Shown: piece by piece, positions 17,945 through 27,959 of the stretch
Position numbering within the stretch: position 1 is the stretch's first letter
How the letters are laid out: every line of letters starts with the position of its first letter
From: Tritrichomonas foetus
Lineage: Eukaryota; Parabasalia; Tritrichomonadida; Tritrichomonadidae
Assembly: GCA_001839685.1 (NCBI GenBank)
Contig: MLAK01000999.1
Location: 1-40,107, forward strand
Direction of reading: 5' to 3'
DNA length: 40,107 nucleotides
Notes under the pieces: model-generated
Told to the model about the DNA's origin: nothing
The model's input: only the letters and a program-made list of their open reading frames with translations
Database searches by the model: none
Made by a program: the position numbers and the translations under genes

Positions 17945-18975
17945 TTAGCGAGGTTGATAACAGATTAAACTAGTTTTCTTATATGCTTCAAGTGTTGCCA
18001 ATGCATTGATGAATGTTGTTGGTTGGATGGCTTTGATGACATCGACCCATTTGGTATTTTCTGCAGAAGCAGCCTATGATAATGATACAGCCATTTTGAC
18101 AACAACGCCGAAACCATCAAGAACAAGATCGTCGGTAATTGAACCAGCTTTTGATTTGGAACTTTACAGATTTAAGCTAAATTTGACTGAACGACAATGA
18201 ATTGTCCAAAAAAATCATCAACATATCTCTGATCATTGATTGAATAAATGATTCAATGATTTTGAATAAGTAAGAGAGTAATTTTCCTGTTGCAGGGAAA
18301 ATATTCACGTATGAAAGCGTTAGATTCGAGTAATTCTCTAAAGCTTGATGTGAAGACTTGATTTAAAACTTCTTTGATTTTGTTTTTTATAAGTTGAAAG
18401 AAGTCAGAAAAATGTTTGAATTATTCATGTGGGAAAGGATTGGAAGAAAGGAGAGTTTCAATCTGTTTTTAGAGTGATTTAATGACTTCTTTCAAGGCAT
18501 CTTTATCTAATTGTTCGAAAAGTTCAATTAGGTAGATATAGACATCTTTTTTGGTGGTTTTTTGAATTACATCCTTAATGGAGTTGAAAATATTCTCTAA
18601 ATCAATATCTTTGAAGAGTGTTTGGATATTTGAAGCAATTAGATATTGTAAGTGAAAGTAATGACTTCTTGGATTGTGTGTGGTTTTGTCCATGATGTAA
18701 TTTAATACTTTAATTAAGAAAAGAATTTGTCAACGATATTAAGAGTGTCGACACTCTTTGTTAGCGCACACAAAGGTACAATAAGTTGCCACCAAGCCTC
18801 TAACTAGATAGTGGTGAAAAGATTTGATATCTGTTTGATCCTTTGGTTGTTCAGCTGAACTGGATATCATTTAGAATTTTTTCAAAAGGTGAACACGAAA
18901 TGAAGCATATTCTGAGATACTCTTCGATCGAATATAAACCATAGAAGAAGAAGTTGGACTACGGAGTGGTAAATC
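17945..18975 (-). pseudogene. Degenerate minus-strand gene remnant
   Basis: Read on the minus strand, this stretch gives pieces of believable protein in shifting frames. From the 5' side: a segment around CSPFEKILNDI (near 18870), a shift to SSAEQPKDQTDIK and HHYLVRGLVATYC, two stops near 18740, then the 74-residue open piece at 18693-18469 (MDKTTHNPRSHYF...). After its stop the same frame goes on through KQIETLL and, past one more stop, KIKEVLNQVFTSSFRELLE and FIREYFPCN, then shifts to LLSYLFKIIESFIQS. The end reads ITDDLVLDGFGVVVKMA, one TAG (18076-18074), NTKWVDVIKAIQPTTF and a stop at 17945. Predominantly helical; family not recognised. Five or more lesions make a functional gene unlikely. 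The plus-strand 64-aa frame at 18006-18200 is the shadow of this remnant. Confidence 0.6.
18741..18758. repeat. Perfect 18-bp palindrome
   Basis: AAGAGTGTCGACACTCTT is its own reverse complement, centred on GTCGAC. It lies inside the decayed minus-strand remnant, at the place where two stops interrupt it. No function is evident. Confidence 0.9.
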
Positions 18976-19237
18976 TAGTCCTGACCGATTAATGAAACGA
19001 CAAATATAGTTTCATTGATAATGATGAAGAAGTCAACAACTTAGAATGGAAATAGTTTCCTCAATCAAAATCATTAAGGATAAGCAACAGAGGCATTATA
19101 TCAGAGTCATCGTAAAATTGTATCATCTTTTCAATGACGACTGATTAAATCAGTAAAGTTTGGAAACAGAGATCACATATATAGTATATCACAAAATATG
19201 AATAGCGTGATTTGATGTGAACAAAATATAATAAATA

Positions 19238-20527
19238 TAGGGTGTCCGGAGGCGTGATGTCACTACCCACATTAGAAGTGAAATCAATACATTATATTTA
19301 TAAATAATAAACTATGCAATGTTAACATAAAAATTTTGAAAACAATTTTTTTTTCTCTTGACTGAAAATAGAGATAAAGAATCTTTTTCATAAAAAAAAA
19401 GAATAATTTATAAACGTACACGATGCACGTTTATTAAAAAATGATTGATCAACATTCAATCATAACTTTTCTGCAGCTTGAAGGAAAAAGGGGCAAAGAA
19501 ATATATGAAGAAATGAAGAGTGTCTTGAAAGAAAAATGTTTGTCTCAAAGACAAATCTACCGAGTCATGGCAGAACTGAACAGAAGTCAAAACACACAGC
19601 CTGTGAAAAAAGAGAAAAAGTGCCAAAGTTATGATATTCTTGACTGGAAAATTTTAGATGTTTTAACCGAATTTCCACATTCATCGTGTCGATATATTGC
19701 TAATGTTTTAGGTGAACCAAAATCGACAATTTATGATCGTTTAACATCAAAATTAATGTATAAACATGTGCATCTTCGATGGGTGCCACATATTCTAACA
19801 GAAAATCAAAAGGCCAATAGAGTTTTATTGGCAAAAAAACTTCTTAAAATTTTGAATGCAGAACAAAAAACTAATTTCACCTTTTTAATAACAGGAGATG
19901 AGTCTTGGTTTTATTCCAAGACTGATTTCAATACACAATGGATTCCTGAAAACTCAGTAATCCCAACTATTCAAAATCCAGGGTTTCAGATCACTAAATT
20001 TATGGTGACTGTATTTTGGAACCCTCATGGGATAATTCATATTGATGTTTTGCCGCCAAATGAAAAGTTTAATGCTGCATATTATATTACAGCCATTATG
20101 TCAAAAATTGTTGAGTTTAAAAACTCGAATAATTATAAAAAATTATTTGTTCATTATGACAATGCAAAGCCTCATGTGGCAAAAATTGTCAAAAAATATA
20201 TAAATGAAAACTCACTAGAATCAGTTCCACATCCGGCATATTCACCTGATTTGGCGCCTAGCGACTTTTTTTTATTTGGAACTATTAAAGAAAAAGTTAA
20301 AGGAATTGTTTTTGAATCACCAAGCCATTTGATTCAAACAATAGTCCAAATTTTCAATGAAATTCCATCGGAAACTTTGTTTTCAGTTTTTGCAGAATGG
20401 CAAAATAGACTGAAAAAAGTTATTGATGCCAATGGAGACTACATATTTTGAAATACTTATCAATAAAAAATGACTTATTAGAAATGACTTTATTATACTT
20501 AGTGACATCACATTACCGGACACCCTA
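19238..20527 (+). mobile_element. Mariner (Tc1/mariner superfamily) DNA transposon, apparently complete
   Basis: A 1290-bp element flanked by the TA target duplication (19236-19237 and 20528-20529). The ends are 28-bp imperfect inverted repeats at 19238-19265 and 20500-20527. The outer 12 bases TAGGGTGTCCGG and the inner 12 bases GTGATGTCACTA are identical in both; the four bases between differ (AGGC left, TAAT right), so 24 of 28 match. The inner block contains the short palindrome GTGATGTCAC, a possible transposase contact. The single ORF is intact. T. vaginalis carries a multi-copy mariner (Tvmar1) of about this size; whether this copy belongs to that lineage cannot be told by eye. It sits among gene remnants. 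Confidence 0.93.
19441..20451 (+). CDS. Mariner transposase, DD34D
   Basis: A 336-residue transposase with no frameshift or internal stop. The N-terminal third holds two helix-turn-helix-like regions (about 1-45 and 68-110), which in mariners bind the inverted repeats. WVPHIL (114-119) is the family's linker motif. The catalytic triad is Asp153 in TGDESWF, Asp240 in VHYDNAKPH and Asp275 in YSPDLAPSDFFLFG; exactly 34 residues lie between the last two, the mariner-defining spacing. It performs cut-and-paste transposition into TA dinucleotides, acting in the nucleus. The start at 19441 lies about 175 nt inside the left repeat; the stop is about 50 nt from the right repeat. No Inr precedes the ATG. 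All key residues are present, so it could encode active enzyme. Confidence 0.95.
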   Translation: MIDQHSIITFLQLEGKRGKEIYEEMKSVLKEKCLSQRQIYRVMAELNRSQNTQPVKKEKKCQSYDILDWKILDVLTEFPHSSCRYIANVLGEPKSTIYDRLTSKLMYKHVHLRWVPHILTENQKANRVLLAKKLLKILNAEQKTNFTFLITGDESWFYSKTDFNTQWIPENSVIPTIQNPGFQITKFMVTVFWNPHGIIHIDVLPPNEKFNAAYYITAIMSKIVEFKNSNNYKKLFVHYDNAKPHVAKIVKKYINENSLESVPHPAYSPDLAPSDFFLFGTIKEKVKGIVFESPSHLIQTIVQIFNEIPSETLFSVFAEWQNRLKKVIDANGDYIF

Positions 20528-20541
20528 TACCATCATGAAAT

Positions 20542-20839
20542 TTCGAAATTGATCAAACAAAAGAATTTATGTTCAATAAGAAGTGTAAGTCAAAATCACC
20601 ATCATATTGTTATTATACTCTTGATTTGAAAGAGATAAAACAGACAAATAGTTCACACTAGTAATGAATCTCATCAAGATGGAATTATTTGAGTTGAAGC
20701 AAAGTCAGAATCATGTTATTTTTTTAAATATGATGAAATTGCTGATCCAAATTGTGAATATCAAATTCTTTTGATTCTTCAAGATGAAATGACAGTATTT
20801 GAAATCACCAAAATGTTTTTGCAAATGGTTGATCATTAA
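20542..20839 (+). pseudogene. Degenerate plus-strand coding remnant
   Basis: Right after the mariner the plus strand reads FEIDQTKEFMFNKK...YYTLDLKEIKQT, then shifts frame to SNESHQDGII, one stop, and VEAKSESCYFFKYDEIADPN...LLILQDEMTVFEITKMFLQMV before a TAA at 20837-20839. Composition and codon use look coding, but there is a frameshift and an internal stop. Family not recognised. The opposite strand reads worse in all frames. Confidence 0.45.
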
Positions 20840-21045
20840 GTACAAAAATCTTATTCAGCAGTCATTGCATGCGTTGTTCTAATAAGTAGTAAGAAGAAAG
20901 AATAATCTCCATCAAACAGAATGAAAGGTTGAAATATTTCAATAAATGATTATTTTTAAAATTGTTCTTTTATATTTATCATGAATAATTCATAAGAAAT
21001 TTCTTTTGGCACTGAAAGCTTTATGCCTCTGCAATACAACCAAAA

Positions 21046-21431
21046 TTGTCATTTTCCATGAGCCCTTTGGTCGTAATGCAGATGGATAGAAAGTTATGTT
21101 TTTTAATAAAATTTTTAAAACTGCAAATTGAAATTGATAATGAAATCGAATATACTATATTTAATGAGATTTTCAAATGCCACTCAACAGATATAGCTGG
21201 GAATTTCTCAATCCATCAAAGCAAAAGAATTGTTAAGGAAGATGAAGAATGAATTATCTGAAGATTGATGAACCATTTTTCTAAGATGTCATTGAGAATA
21301 GAACGATAGATCATTGAAAAAACAACTTTTTCAGAAGATGATCGCAAAATTCTATTTCTCAATATGGCGGTAACTATACCGAATAGATGTATCATTGAGC
21401 ACATTTCACAATCACTTCGTTAATTGAATCA
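21046..21431 (+). pseudogene. Second degenerate plus-strand remnant
   Basis: An open piece of 68 codons (21046-21252) ends in KCHSTDIAGNFSIHQ and KRIVKEDEE, stops, and coding-like text continues with stops through LMNHFSKMSLRIER and TFSEDDRKILFLNM to about 21431. The string FSEDDRKILFL is faintly like the start of a Myb/SANT repeat, a fold abundant in trichomonads, but the rest does not confirm it. It probably belongs to the same decayed locus as the remnant at 20542-20839. No function is assigned. Confidence 0.35.
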
Positions 21432-21782
21432 TAATTTATGTCATATGGAAAACAGAAATTCATGAGAAGTCATATACTTTGTTGATTTTAAACATGATCT
21501 CACATGACGATAAGGAATTCATTTAATATAACTTTTTCAATAGCTACATCGACTTTTTAAAAGTATTTTTCGATTTGAAAAGAAATTATTTTTTCTCAAT
21601 TCGAAAAGTTTCTTTTTTGACAATATCATTTTAACCTTGTGAAATAAGATGATTTCACCTTTTGCTCCATATCTGCATTCAATTCCCGTAAAATTCATTC
21701 AATCACTTTTACAAAAAAAAGTCTGAAATCAAACAAAAAGTTAACACTAAATTCTCAAAAATTCTGAAATATATCGATCAAT

Positions 21783-21788
21783 TCACTT
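21783..21788 (+). promoter_or_regulatory. Inr of the 1355-aa helical-repeat gene
   Basis: The plus strand reads TCACTT, a perfect trichomonad initiator. Predicted +1 is 21785, with an 11-nt leader before the ATG at 21796. Confidence 0.65.
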
Positions 21789-21795
21789 AACTTCG

Positions 21796-24700
21796 ATGAC
21801 TGACGATGTTAGCTTTGCCCAAATATTAGGAGACCTTTCATCCAAAGACAACGTTGACCGCGATTTTCTTCACAACATCATTTTAAATATACCACGTGTT
21901 TCAGAAGTTGTTGACTCACTTTTCTCAACAATAACGACAACATCAAATGAAGTACGTAAGATCGATATTTTCAATCTTCTTATTGCTTATCTTCAATCAC
22001 ACCAATTAGACGACAGCTACGATGATGCAAAAATTTGCAAATTAATTGAGAATATTGCCTTATTCCCAATAATCATCAAAAATAGGGAAACTTACGCTAA
22101 TTTGAATACTGTCCTTCAAACACTCATTGGAAAGTTATCCAGCGGCGCTAAAGACACTTTCGTTCAAGTTATTCCAACCGTCAAGGCTCCATATGCCCCA
22201 TTTGTGTTTTCAGCATTTTCAGTGACAGAAACTCTCCATCTCAACCAAATTTTCCTTAATGTTTCAACATCAAATATACCACTTGTTGAAGGTGTCAGGC
22301 TCGTTTTGTCATCACATAAAAAATCCGATCTCCAAGAAGAAGACCAACAACTTATTAAGACAACAATTATTGATAACTTTATTCCCTCTCTTCTTGGCGC
22401 ATTTAATGATGTTACAAAAAGCTACGGTGTCTCTTATTTAACAGGATTGTTAAATTATGACACTGAAAGTGCTGAAGCTGCCCTCCCATCATTTGACAAC
22501 CTTCACTCACTTCTCCGCAAAAATTCATTTGAGTTGCGTACAGTTGTTCTTGAGTTGTTCGCTTCATTAACACCAAATGAAGAAAACATCAACAGTTTTT
22601 CAGCTGCTCTCAGAATTGCGTGCACACTTGTGAAGGATGCAGAAGATCCACTCATTCCACACATCGTTAAATACGCAGCATCCATCAAATCACAAGAATT
22701 CTTTGTTGAATTCTTAAACGCTCTTCTTGTTGCTGATGCAACAGTTGTTGGCGCATTCTTCGTTGCCCTTGAACTTGACTGTGTCAATGCTGAAGTTTTG
22801 GAGATTGCTTTCCCAGCACAAACTCAGCCAAATCGCACAATGATTTCAATTTCTCTTATTAAGCGTCTTTTGTCACACGAAAAATGTACAGATGCAATTT
22901 TCTGTGCATTATTAAACCAAGCAATCAATGCTTATGCTTCAGCTGATATCCTCAAGAAAGTTGAATTGAAAGAGGCCGTTCTTGCAACAATTCCACTTTT
23001 CGCTGGCGTTTATTCCAAATTCGGAGCTTCATTCAGTCTCACTTTGCTTAACAGAGTGACTGAAATCACTAATTTGGAAGTTTTTGAAGGTCTTGCAAAA
23101 GCTGGTGCCTCCCTTGAAGAAACCAAAGCCGCAAATGTTGAAGATGAAGCACTCTTCAGAGCATTCTCATACGTTTTCTCTGTAATTACACCAATTGCAC
23201 AAGTTCAAAATGTCGTTACTCTTTTTGCAACTGTTAGTTCTCACGAAGAACCAAAGAATCCATTCGAACTCGTTTCAAATTGTATTCCAGCTCAAAAATT
23301 GAACGAATACATCACTTATGCCGAATCTTCACTTAAACAAATCCCAAGATTAGCTGTTTTATGCGTTAGCGTTACGGGACTTGATGAAGCCAAGCTTGAT
23401 GAGCTTCTTAAATTTGTACAACAAGATGATGTTTACACTCTTTCACTTGGTGTTCAATTCTTCTATGCAATGAATATCCACTACTTCAATTACTTCATGA
23501 ACACAATTGAAAAGGAAGCTTATGGCAAGCAAGTCACAGGAAACATCTTTGTTGCACGTAAGAAGCGTATCAGGATTGCTGATACTGTTCGAGCAATCAT
23601 TACTGTTCTCCCACATGCTCTTGAGGATAAAGAACTTTCAAAAGATCAACAGAAACAACTCATCGATATTTTATATAACACAATTCCGCATGCCAACATC
23701 GAAGATTTCGCTGATCTTCTTAAAGGACTTCGTCCAGTATTCGCTTTGATTAAGGATGTTGATCCAAATGAAGATCAATATACATTCTTCATCGATAGTG
23801 GATTCATCCGTGAAATTCCATACTTGCTTAGAGCAGTTAAAGGAACACCAGAACTCAACCAACTTTACACAACAATTTACGCCGATAACATCAAATTGTT
23901 CCACTATGAACCAGAAAACATCGAAGCTGTTGCAGCTACACTTTTCAGACTCTCACCAACAGAAGATTCACTCTTCTATGCTATGGAACTTGTTAGAAAG
24001 AGAATCAAGCCAAAGGATACTGCACTCAAGTTTGCTGCTTATGCTAAATGCTTTGCTGCCGCTGCCGCTGCAAGTGATGTTCATATCACAACACCAAGAT
24101 TTGCACCATTCTTGGTTAAATTCATTATTTATACCACATGCAAACAACCAGAATTCCGCCAAGCCGCTTTCGCAGCGTTTGCTTCACTCTTCGACGTTCC
24201 TGATGCATCAACAGATGTTGGAGAAGGCTTAACCCGTGAACAAGTTAATGAACAAGCACTTACATTGTTCTCATTAATTGCTCCAAAGCTTTCACCAGAA
24301 TTCATTAATGAATTCCTTCAAGTTATCCACAAGAAACGCTTCTATACAACATCAACAGGTCTCTTTATTCGTGCACTCTTCGAAGTTCGTGATGATCTCG
24401 GTCTTATCGATGTTTATGGTGTTGCTGTAATGCGTCTCTTAAAGATCCAACCACAAATGCCACCATTAAACAGGTTCCATATGGAAAAGGGAATTTTGTC
24501 ATTTGCTAAACGTTCAATGGCCACATTCCTTCCACTTTTCCTTAGCAGTGACTCACCATACCTTGCAACACTCGTTGGAAGAATCCTTGCTTCCGGTGAA
24601 CATCGCCAACTCTTTATCCAAGAACTTACAAAACTCATCAACACAACGCAACATGTCGAGTCATCTTTGATTCTTTTCGATAACTTAAAGCGAGTCGTTA

Positions 24701-25863
24701 CATCAGAAAGAACCAACGAACTCACTGTTGAATCATTTGCCTCACTTACTGTTGAGGTTCTCATGTGGACAGCCACCATTTACCAACTTGAGCCAACATT
24801 GAATCTCATCCAGATCAATCAAGCTCATTCTGACATGGCTGAAGTTTTCTCACTCATTACATCAAAGACAACAGCTGCTGCACGTGCTGCTGTTTCATTC
24901 ACAACAACAGAACCACTCACACTTAACCAAACAATCGCTGCTATTGCTAAGAATCTTGTTGAAATCGATATCGAAAGACTTGTTGCTCTTCTAGGTGAAT
25001 TAAACAACATGCTTACATCACCAAAACAAACCTTCATCCTTGCTGCAGGTTTCTTCCTTATCCAATTCGCTGCAGTTTACACAGAGTTCACAAACAAACA
25101 AACACAAGAGTTCATTACAAACTTATATGCATCAATTTGCAAAGCCTTCCAAGCTGCAAACGTTATCACCCGCAGATGTCTTGCAGTTTCACTTAATCGT
25201 GCACTTGGAACGGATCTTCTTGGCAAATTCACTGATGAAGATGCTACAGCAATTTACAACCTTGTTCTTGAATCAATCGAAAGCCAAGAAACACAAGTTT
25301 TTGATCAAGAAACCATTCATGCACTTTGCAATCTTTCTTCATTCTGCAACAACACAAAGCGTCATCCAAGAAGACTTTTGAATATAATCAGAAAGGGACT
25401 TGATACATATGAAGTCAATCCAGCTTATTTCGTTGGTTTAGCTTCATATCTTGAAGTAAAGACCGATTTAGAAGTATTCACAGCCCAAGATGTTCAACAG
25501 TCAAAGGCAAGCCTTCAAGGATTCTTCCAGCTTATTGCAACAAGCCAAGACGAGACTTTGAAAGTTTTACAGAAACTCACAGACTCAGAAGATGTTGTAT
25601 CAGGCCTCCAAGGAAAGGTTGAAGATTCACAACTCGCCAACTGTGCATCTCTCCTCCTCGGTTTGTATCAACAAGTTTCTGCAATTTCACCAGTTGTATA
25701 TAACCTTTTGTGCGCGGTCGCATTGGCTCTCGAGGCAGCAACAGATGATGCATCAAAGAGATTCAAGAACAACTTTGTTTTGTTGTCATTACCAGCCGCT
25801 GAGGACAAGGCAAGTCCCTTCAACGAGAAAGCCATCGAAGCTATTAAGCATTTGGTACATTAA
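21796..25863 (+). CDS. Large all-helical (HEAT/armadillo-like) protein of unknown function
   Basis: A 1355-residue protein starting MTDDVSFAQIL. It is built of successive amphipathic helices rich in Leu, Ala, Val and Phe, with short loops, as in HEAT or armadillo superhelices. No signal peptide, membrane span or catalytic motif is seen. Codon use differs from neighbouring genes: many C-ending codons (ATC, CTC, TTC, AAC), a pattern usually linked with high expression. The Inr 11 nt upstream fixes the start and the TAA stop overlaps a TAAA poly(A) signal. Such proteins usually serve as scaffolds, transport receptors or large-complex subunits. I cannot place it in a named family; no importin or proteasome-activator signature stands out. 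Confidence 0.85.
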   Translation: MTDDVSFAQILGDLSSKDNVDRDFLHNIILNIPRVSEVVDSLFSTITTTSNEVRKIDIFNLLIAYLQSHQLDDSYDDAKICKLIENIALFPIIIKNRETYANLNTVLQTLIGKLSSGAKDTFVQVIPTVKAPYAPFVFSAFSVTETLHLNQIFLNVSTSNIPLVEGVRLVLSSHKKSDLQEEDQQLIKTTIIDNFIPSLLGAFNDVTKSYGVSYLTGLLNYDTESAEAALPSFDNLHSLLRKNSFELRTVVLELFASLTPNEENINSFSAALRIACTLVKDAEDPLIPHIVKYAASIKSQEFFVEFLNALLVADATVVGAFFVALELDCVNAEVLEIAFPAQTQPNRTMISISLIKRLLSHEKCTDAIFCALLNQAINAYASADILKKVELKEAVLATIPLFAGVYSKFGASFSLTLLNRVTEITNLEVFEGLAKAGASLEETKAANVEDEALFRAFSYVFSVITPIAQVQNVVTLFATVSSHEEPKNPFELVSNCIPAQKLNEYITYAESSLKQIPRLAVLCVSVTGLDEAKLDELLKFVQQDDVYTLSLGVQFFYAMNIHYFNYFMNTIEKEAYGKQVTGNIFVARKKRIRIADTVRAIITVLPHALEDKELSKDQQKQLIDILYNTIPHANIEDFADLLKGLRPVFALIKDVDPNEDQYTFFIDSGFIREIPYLLRAVKGTPELNQLYTTIYADNIKLFHYEPENIEAVAATLFRLSPTEDSLFYAMELVRKRIKPKDTALKFAAYAKCFAAAAAASDVHITTPRFAPFLVKFIIYTTCKQPEFRQAAFAAFASLFDVPDASTDVGEGLTREQVNEQALTLFSLIAPKLSPEFINEFLQVIHKKRFYTTSTGLFIRALFEVRDDLGLIDVYGVAVMRLLKIQPQMPPLNRFHMEKGILSFAKRSMATFLPLFLSSDSPYLATLVGRILASGEHRQLFIQELTKLINTTQHVESSLILFDNLKRVVTSERTNELTVESFASLTVEVLMWTATIYQLEPTLNLIQINQAHSDMAEVFSLITSKTTAAARAAVSFTTTEPLTLNQTIAAIAKNLVEIDIERLVALLGELNNMLTSPKQTFILAAGFFLIQFAAVYTEFTNKQTQEFITNLYASICKAFQAANVITRRCLAVSLNRALGTDLLGKFTDEDATAIYNLVLESIESQETQVFDQETIHALCNLSSFCNNTKRHPRRLLNIIRKGLDTYEVNPAYFVGLASYLEVKTDLEVFTAQDVQQSKASLQGFFQLIATSQDETLKVLQKLTDSEDVVSGLQGKVEDSQLANCASLLLGLYQQVSAISPVVYNLLCAVALALEAATDDASKRFKNNFVLLSLPAAEDKASPFNEKAIEAIKHLVH

Positions 25864-26336
25864 AGTAAATCACAATTTTTACAAACTATCTTTATCTTTT
25901 TATTTCTCAAATATTGATTACTTTTTAATATATATATAGATATATAGAAAATGATTTAATTTGTCACATATTTCATCATGAAATCAATTTTTTTTGAAAA
26001 AATCTCGATTGTTAACCATCTTACTCTTCATGAAAGATTCCATCATATTTTTGTTCATCTTTCAATTTTTCAATTGCTCATTTTGTTATTCAATTCTTCA
26101 TTCTAACTTTATGTAACATTTAATTTGATCATATTGAATATTCAAGCTTTGAGCCGGTACCAAAATTGAATTATCAAATGAATAAACGATATTTCTAAAG
26201 ATGCAACTCATCCACTGTCTGATTTTAAAAATGAGAAAAGAAAAGAAACACCAATTCTTCATTCGAAACTAATGTGATATGAATATCTATAAAGACCAAA
26301 TATTCATTCAATTTATATGAAGTGAACGTTTAAAAA
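25864..26336. other. Intergenic region
   Basis: About 473 nt, very AT-rich, with a short TA-rich run near 25929-25946. ACGTTTA at 26326-26332, just before the next ATG, may be a non-Inr promoter element. No gene or RNA seen. Confidence 0.5.
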
Positions 26337-27797
26337 ATGATCAATAAAGACGAACTCAGTTTATTTGAGAAAAAATTGGAAATTCGATTTTCTAATAAAG
26401 TGATGACATCTCCAGCAAGAGGGAGTAACCAAGCAGAATTTACAAAAAATTGCATGGAAATAACAAGTAAGATGGCAGGAATGATTTTTCAATGCGACAT
26501 TCGCAATTGTTATGCTGAATATGATCAAATGATTACAACAATTCTATCATATGACTTTGATTTATTAAATTTCCCATTTAATACATTTAATTCAAATTCG
26601 ATTCCTCGTCTTTTATCAATGCTAATGAAAACGTTTCCAAATACAGAATTATTTATTAAATCCATTTATCTTGCTGAAATTTTATCAAGAGGCTCATGTG
26701 CCAAACAATTTTGTCACTGTGAATTTATTACTATTGTCATTCATTGCCTTCAATCATTTCTCTATCAAAACACAAAAACTAATACGAATAATGATCAATA
26801 TACTGAAAATAATTCATTTATCTATCATATCAGCAACGCTGACCATATTTTAATATTGATAACTTCACTTGCAAACATATTTTATCAAATTGATGATGCA
26901 ATGATAAAGTACAAAGATTCACTTCTAGATGTTTTGATGAGCTACCTTACTTTTCCATTTAGCAGTTTACTCATAGAAAGGATTTATATTGTCATTTCAT
27001 GTATGCTAAAATATCATCAGTATTTCAATCTTCAAATACTTACAAATATGTTACCGTATTTTATTAAGTTTCTATCTATGGAAATTCATCCATCACAAGC
27101 AAGAACTCTAATCATTCTTCAGCAAATGATAAATATTGTTCCACAAATATCGTATTCTATCATTACTCCTATTAATTTACCAATAATTACTCATTTAGGA
27201 TCACATTCATGTCCTGATGTTAGAGTTTCCTCAATATCTATTTTAATTTGTTCAATAAAAAAATGTCCAGCTGATTTAAAATCACTGATATACCAATATT
27301 TATCTTTTAACTGGTTTTTAAATATATGGAATGCTTCTCAAAAAGAAACACAAGAAGCGCTAGCTGAATTATTTTATTATTTGATTGAAAATAATCATTC
27401 TATTGCCCAAGGAGCTATTCAATCAGACGTTGTTTCTTTACTTTTGAATACTGTTAAAAATGGTCAGTTTTCTCTTTCGGAAATCATCATTCAAAACTTA
27501 ATTCGAATATCTTTACTAGGAATAAATGAATTTCTAATATATCTACTAGAGAATAATTTCACCCTAATCCTTGATGACTATTTAGATCTTGAAGAATCAG
27601 AAATCAATGGCTTTATTGTTCGTTTCTACTTTTATATCTTTCAATTATACGAAAAAGGCACAATATCCGTTAATAATCTTGATTTTGACCATTTACGTGA
27701 ACAGCTTTTCCAACAGAAATTAAAAAATCGAGATTTAATTCATAAACGTGATTTAATTATTGCACAAATCGATTCAATACTCGAAAAAGTTGATTAA
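26337..27797 (+). CDS. Armadillo-like helical protein
   Basis: A 486-residue protein, helical throughout and rich in Ile, Leu, Asn and Phe. Its layout is familiar from the large trichomonad sets of divergent armadillo-like proteins: a short polar N-terminus with MTSPARGS (23-30), then helix pairs such as IPRLLSMLMKTFPNTELF, a mid stretch SCPDVRVSSISILICSI (about 288-304), and a C-terminal coiled segment REQLFQQKLKNRDLIHKRDL (about 451-470). It has no catalytic motif. Codon use is more AT-rich than in the gene upstream, suggesting lower expression. The stop TAA is followed by A (TAAA). No close Inr; TCATTC lies 31 nt before the ATG. Function unknown, probably protein-protein interaction. Confidence 0.75.
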   Translation: MINKDELSLFEKKLEIRFSNKVMTSPARGSNQAEFTKNCMEITSKMAGMIFQCDIRNCYAEYDQMITTILSYDFDLLNFPFNTFNSNSIPRLLSMLMKTFPNTELFIKSIYLAEILSRGSCAKQFCHCEFITIVIHCLQSFLYQNTKTNTNNDQYTENNSFIYHISNADHILILITSLANIFYQIDDAMIKYKDSLLDVLMSYLTFPFSSLLIERIYIVISCMLKYHQYFNLQILTNMLPYFIKFLSMEIHPSQARTLIILQQMINIVPQISYSIITPINLPIITHLGSHSCPDVRVSSISILICSIKKCPADLKSLIYQYLSFNWFLNIWNASQKETQEALAELFYYLIENNHSIAQGAIQSDVVSLLLNTVKNGQFSLSEIIIQNLIRISLLGINEFLIYLLENNFTLILDDYLDLEESEINGFIVRFYFYIFQLYEKGTISVNNLDFDHLREQLFQQKLKNRDLIHKRDLIIAQIDSILEKVD

Positions 27798-27959
27798 ATA
27801 AATGTTTGTTGTTTTTCATAATCTCTTTTATTATTACTCTTATCATAGATTAGCCCGAATGAAATTTATCTTATATGAATATGATCCAATTTTCATCTCA
27901 TTTCCAAAAGTGAAGAGAAAAGTGAAGTTGTCTCTCAATTCTAATTTTTAACGATCATT

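Larger units (their letters stand above)
17848..19237. other. Intergenic region filled with decayed coding sequence
   Basis: Between the peptidase gene and the mariner. It begins with an A-tract right after the peptidase stop, and most of the rest is the minus-strand remnant described at 17945-18975. The last 260 nt before the mariner show no clear coding sense. Confidence 0.6.
20530..21795. other. Region between mariner and helical-repeat gene
   Basis: About 1270 nt holding the two decayed plus-strand remnants and, at its right end, the Inr of the next gene (21783-21788). No intact gene is seen. Confidence 0.55.

Noticed and set aside
18006..18200. 64-codon plus-strand ORF
   Set aside because: The minus strand over the same bases reads as better protein (DDLVLDGFGVVVKMA, NTKWVDVIKAIQP), so this is the shadow of the remnant.
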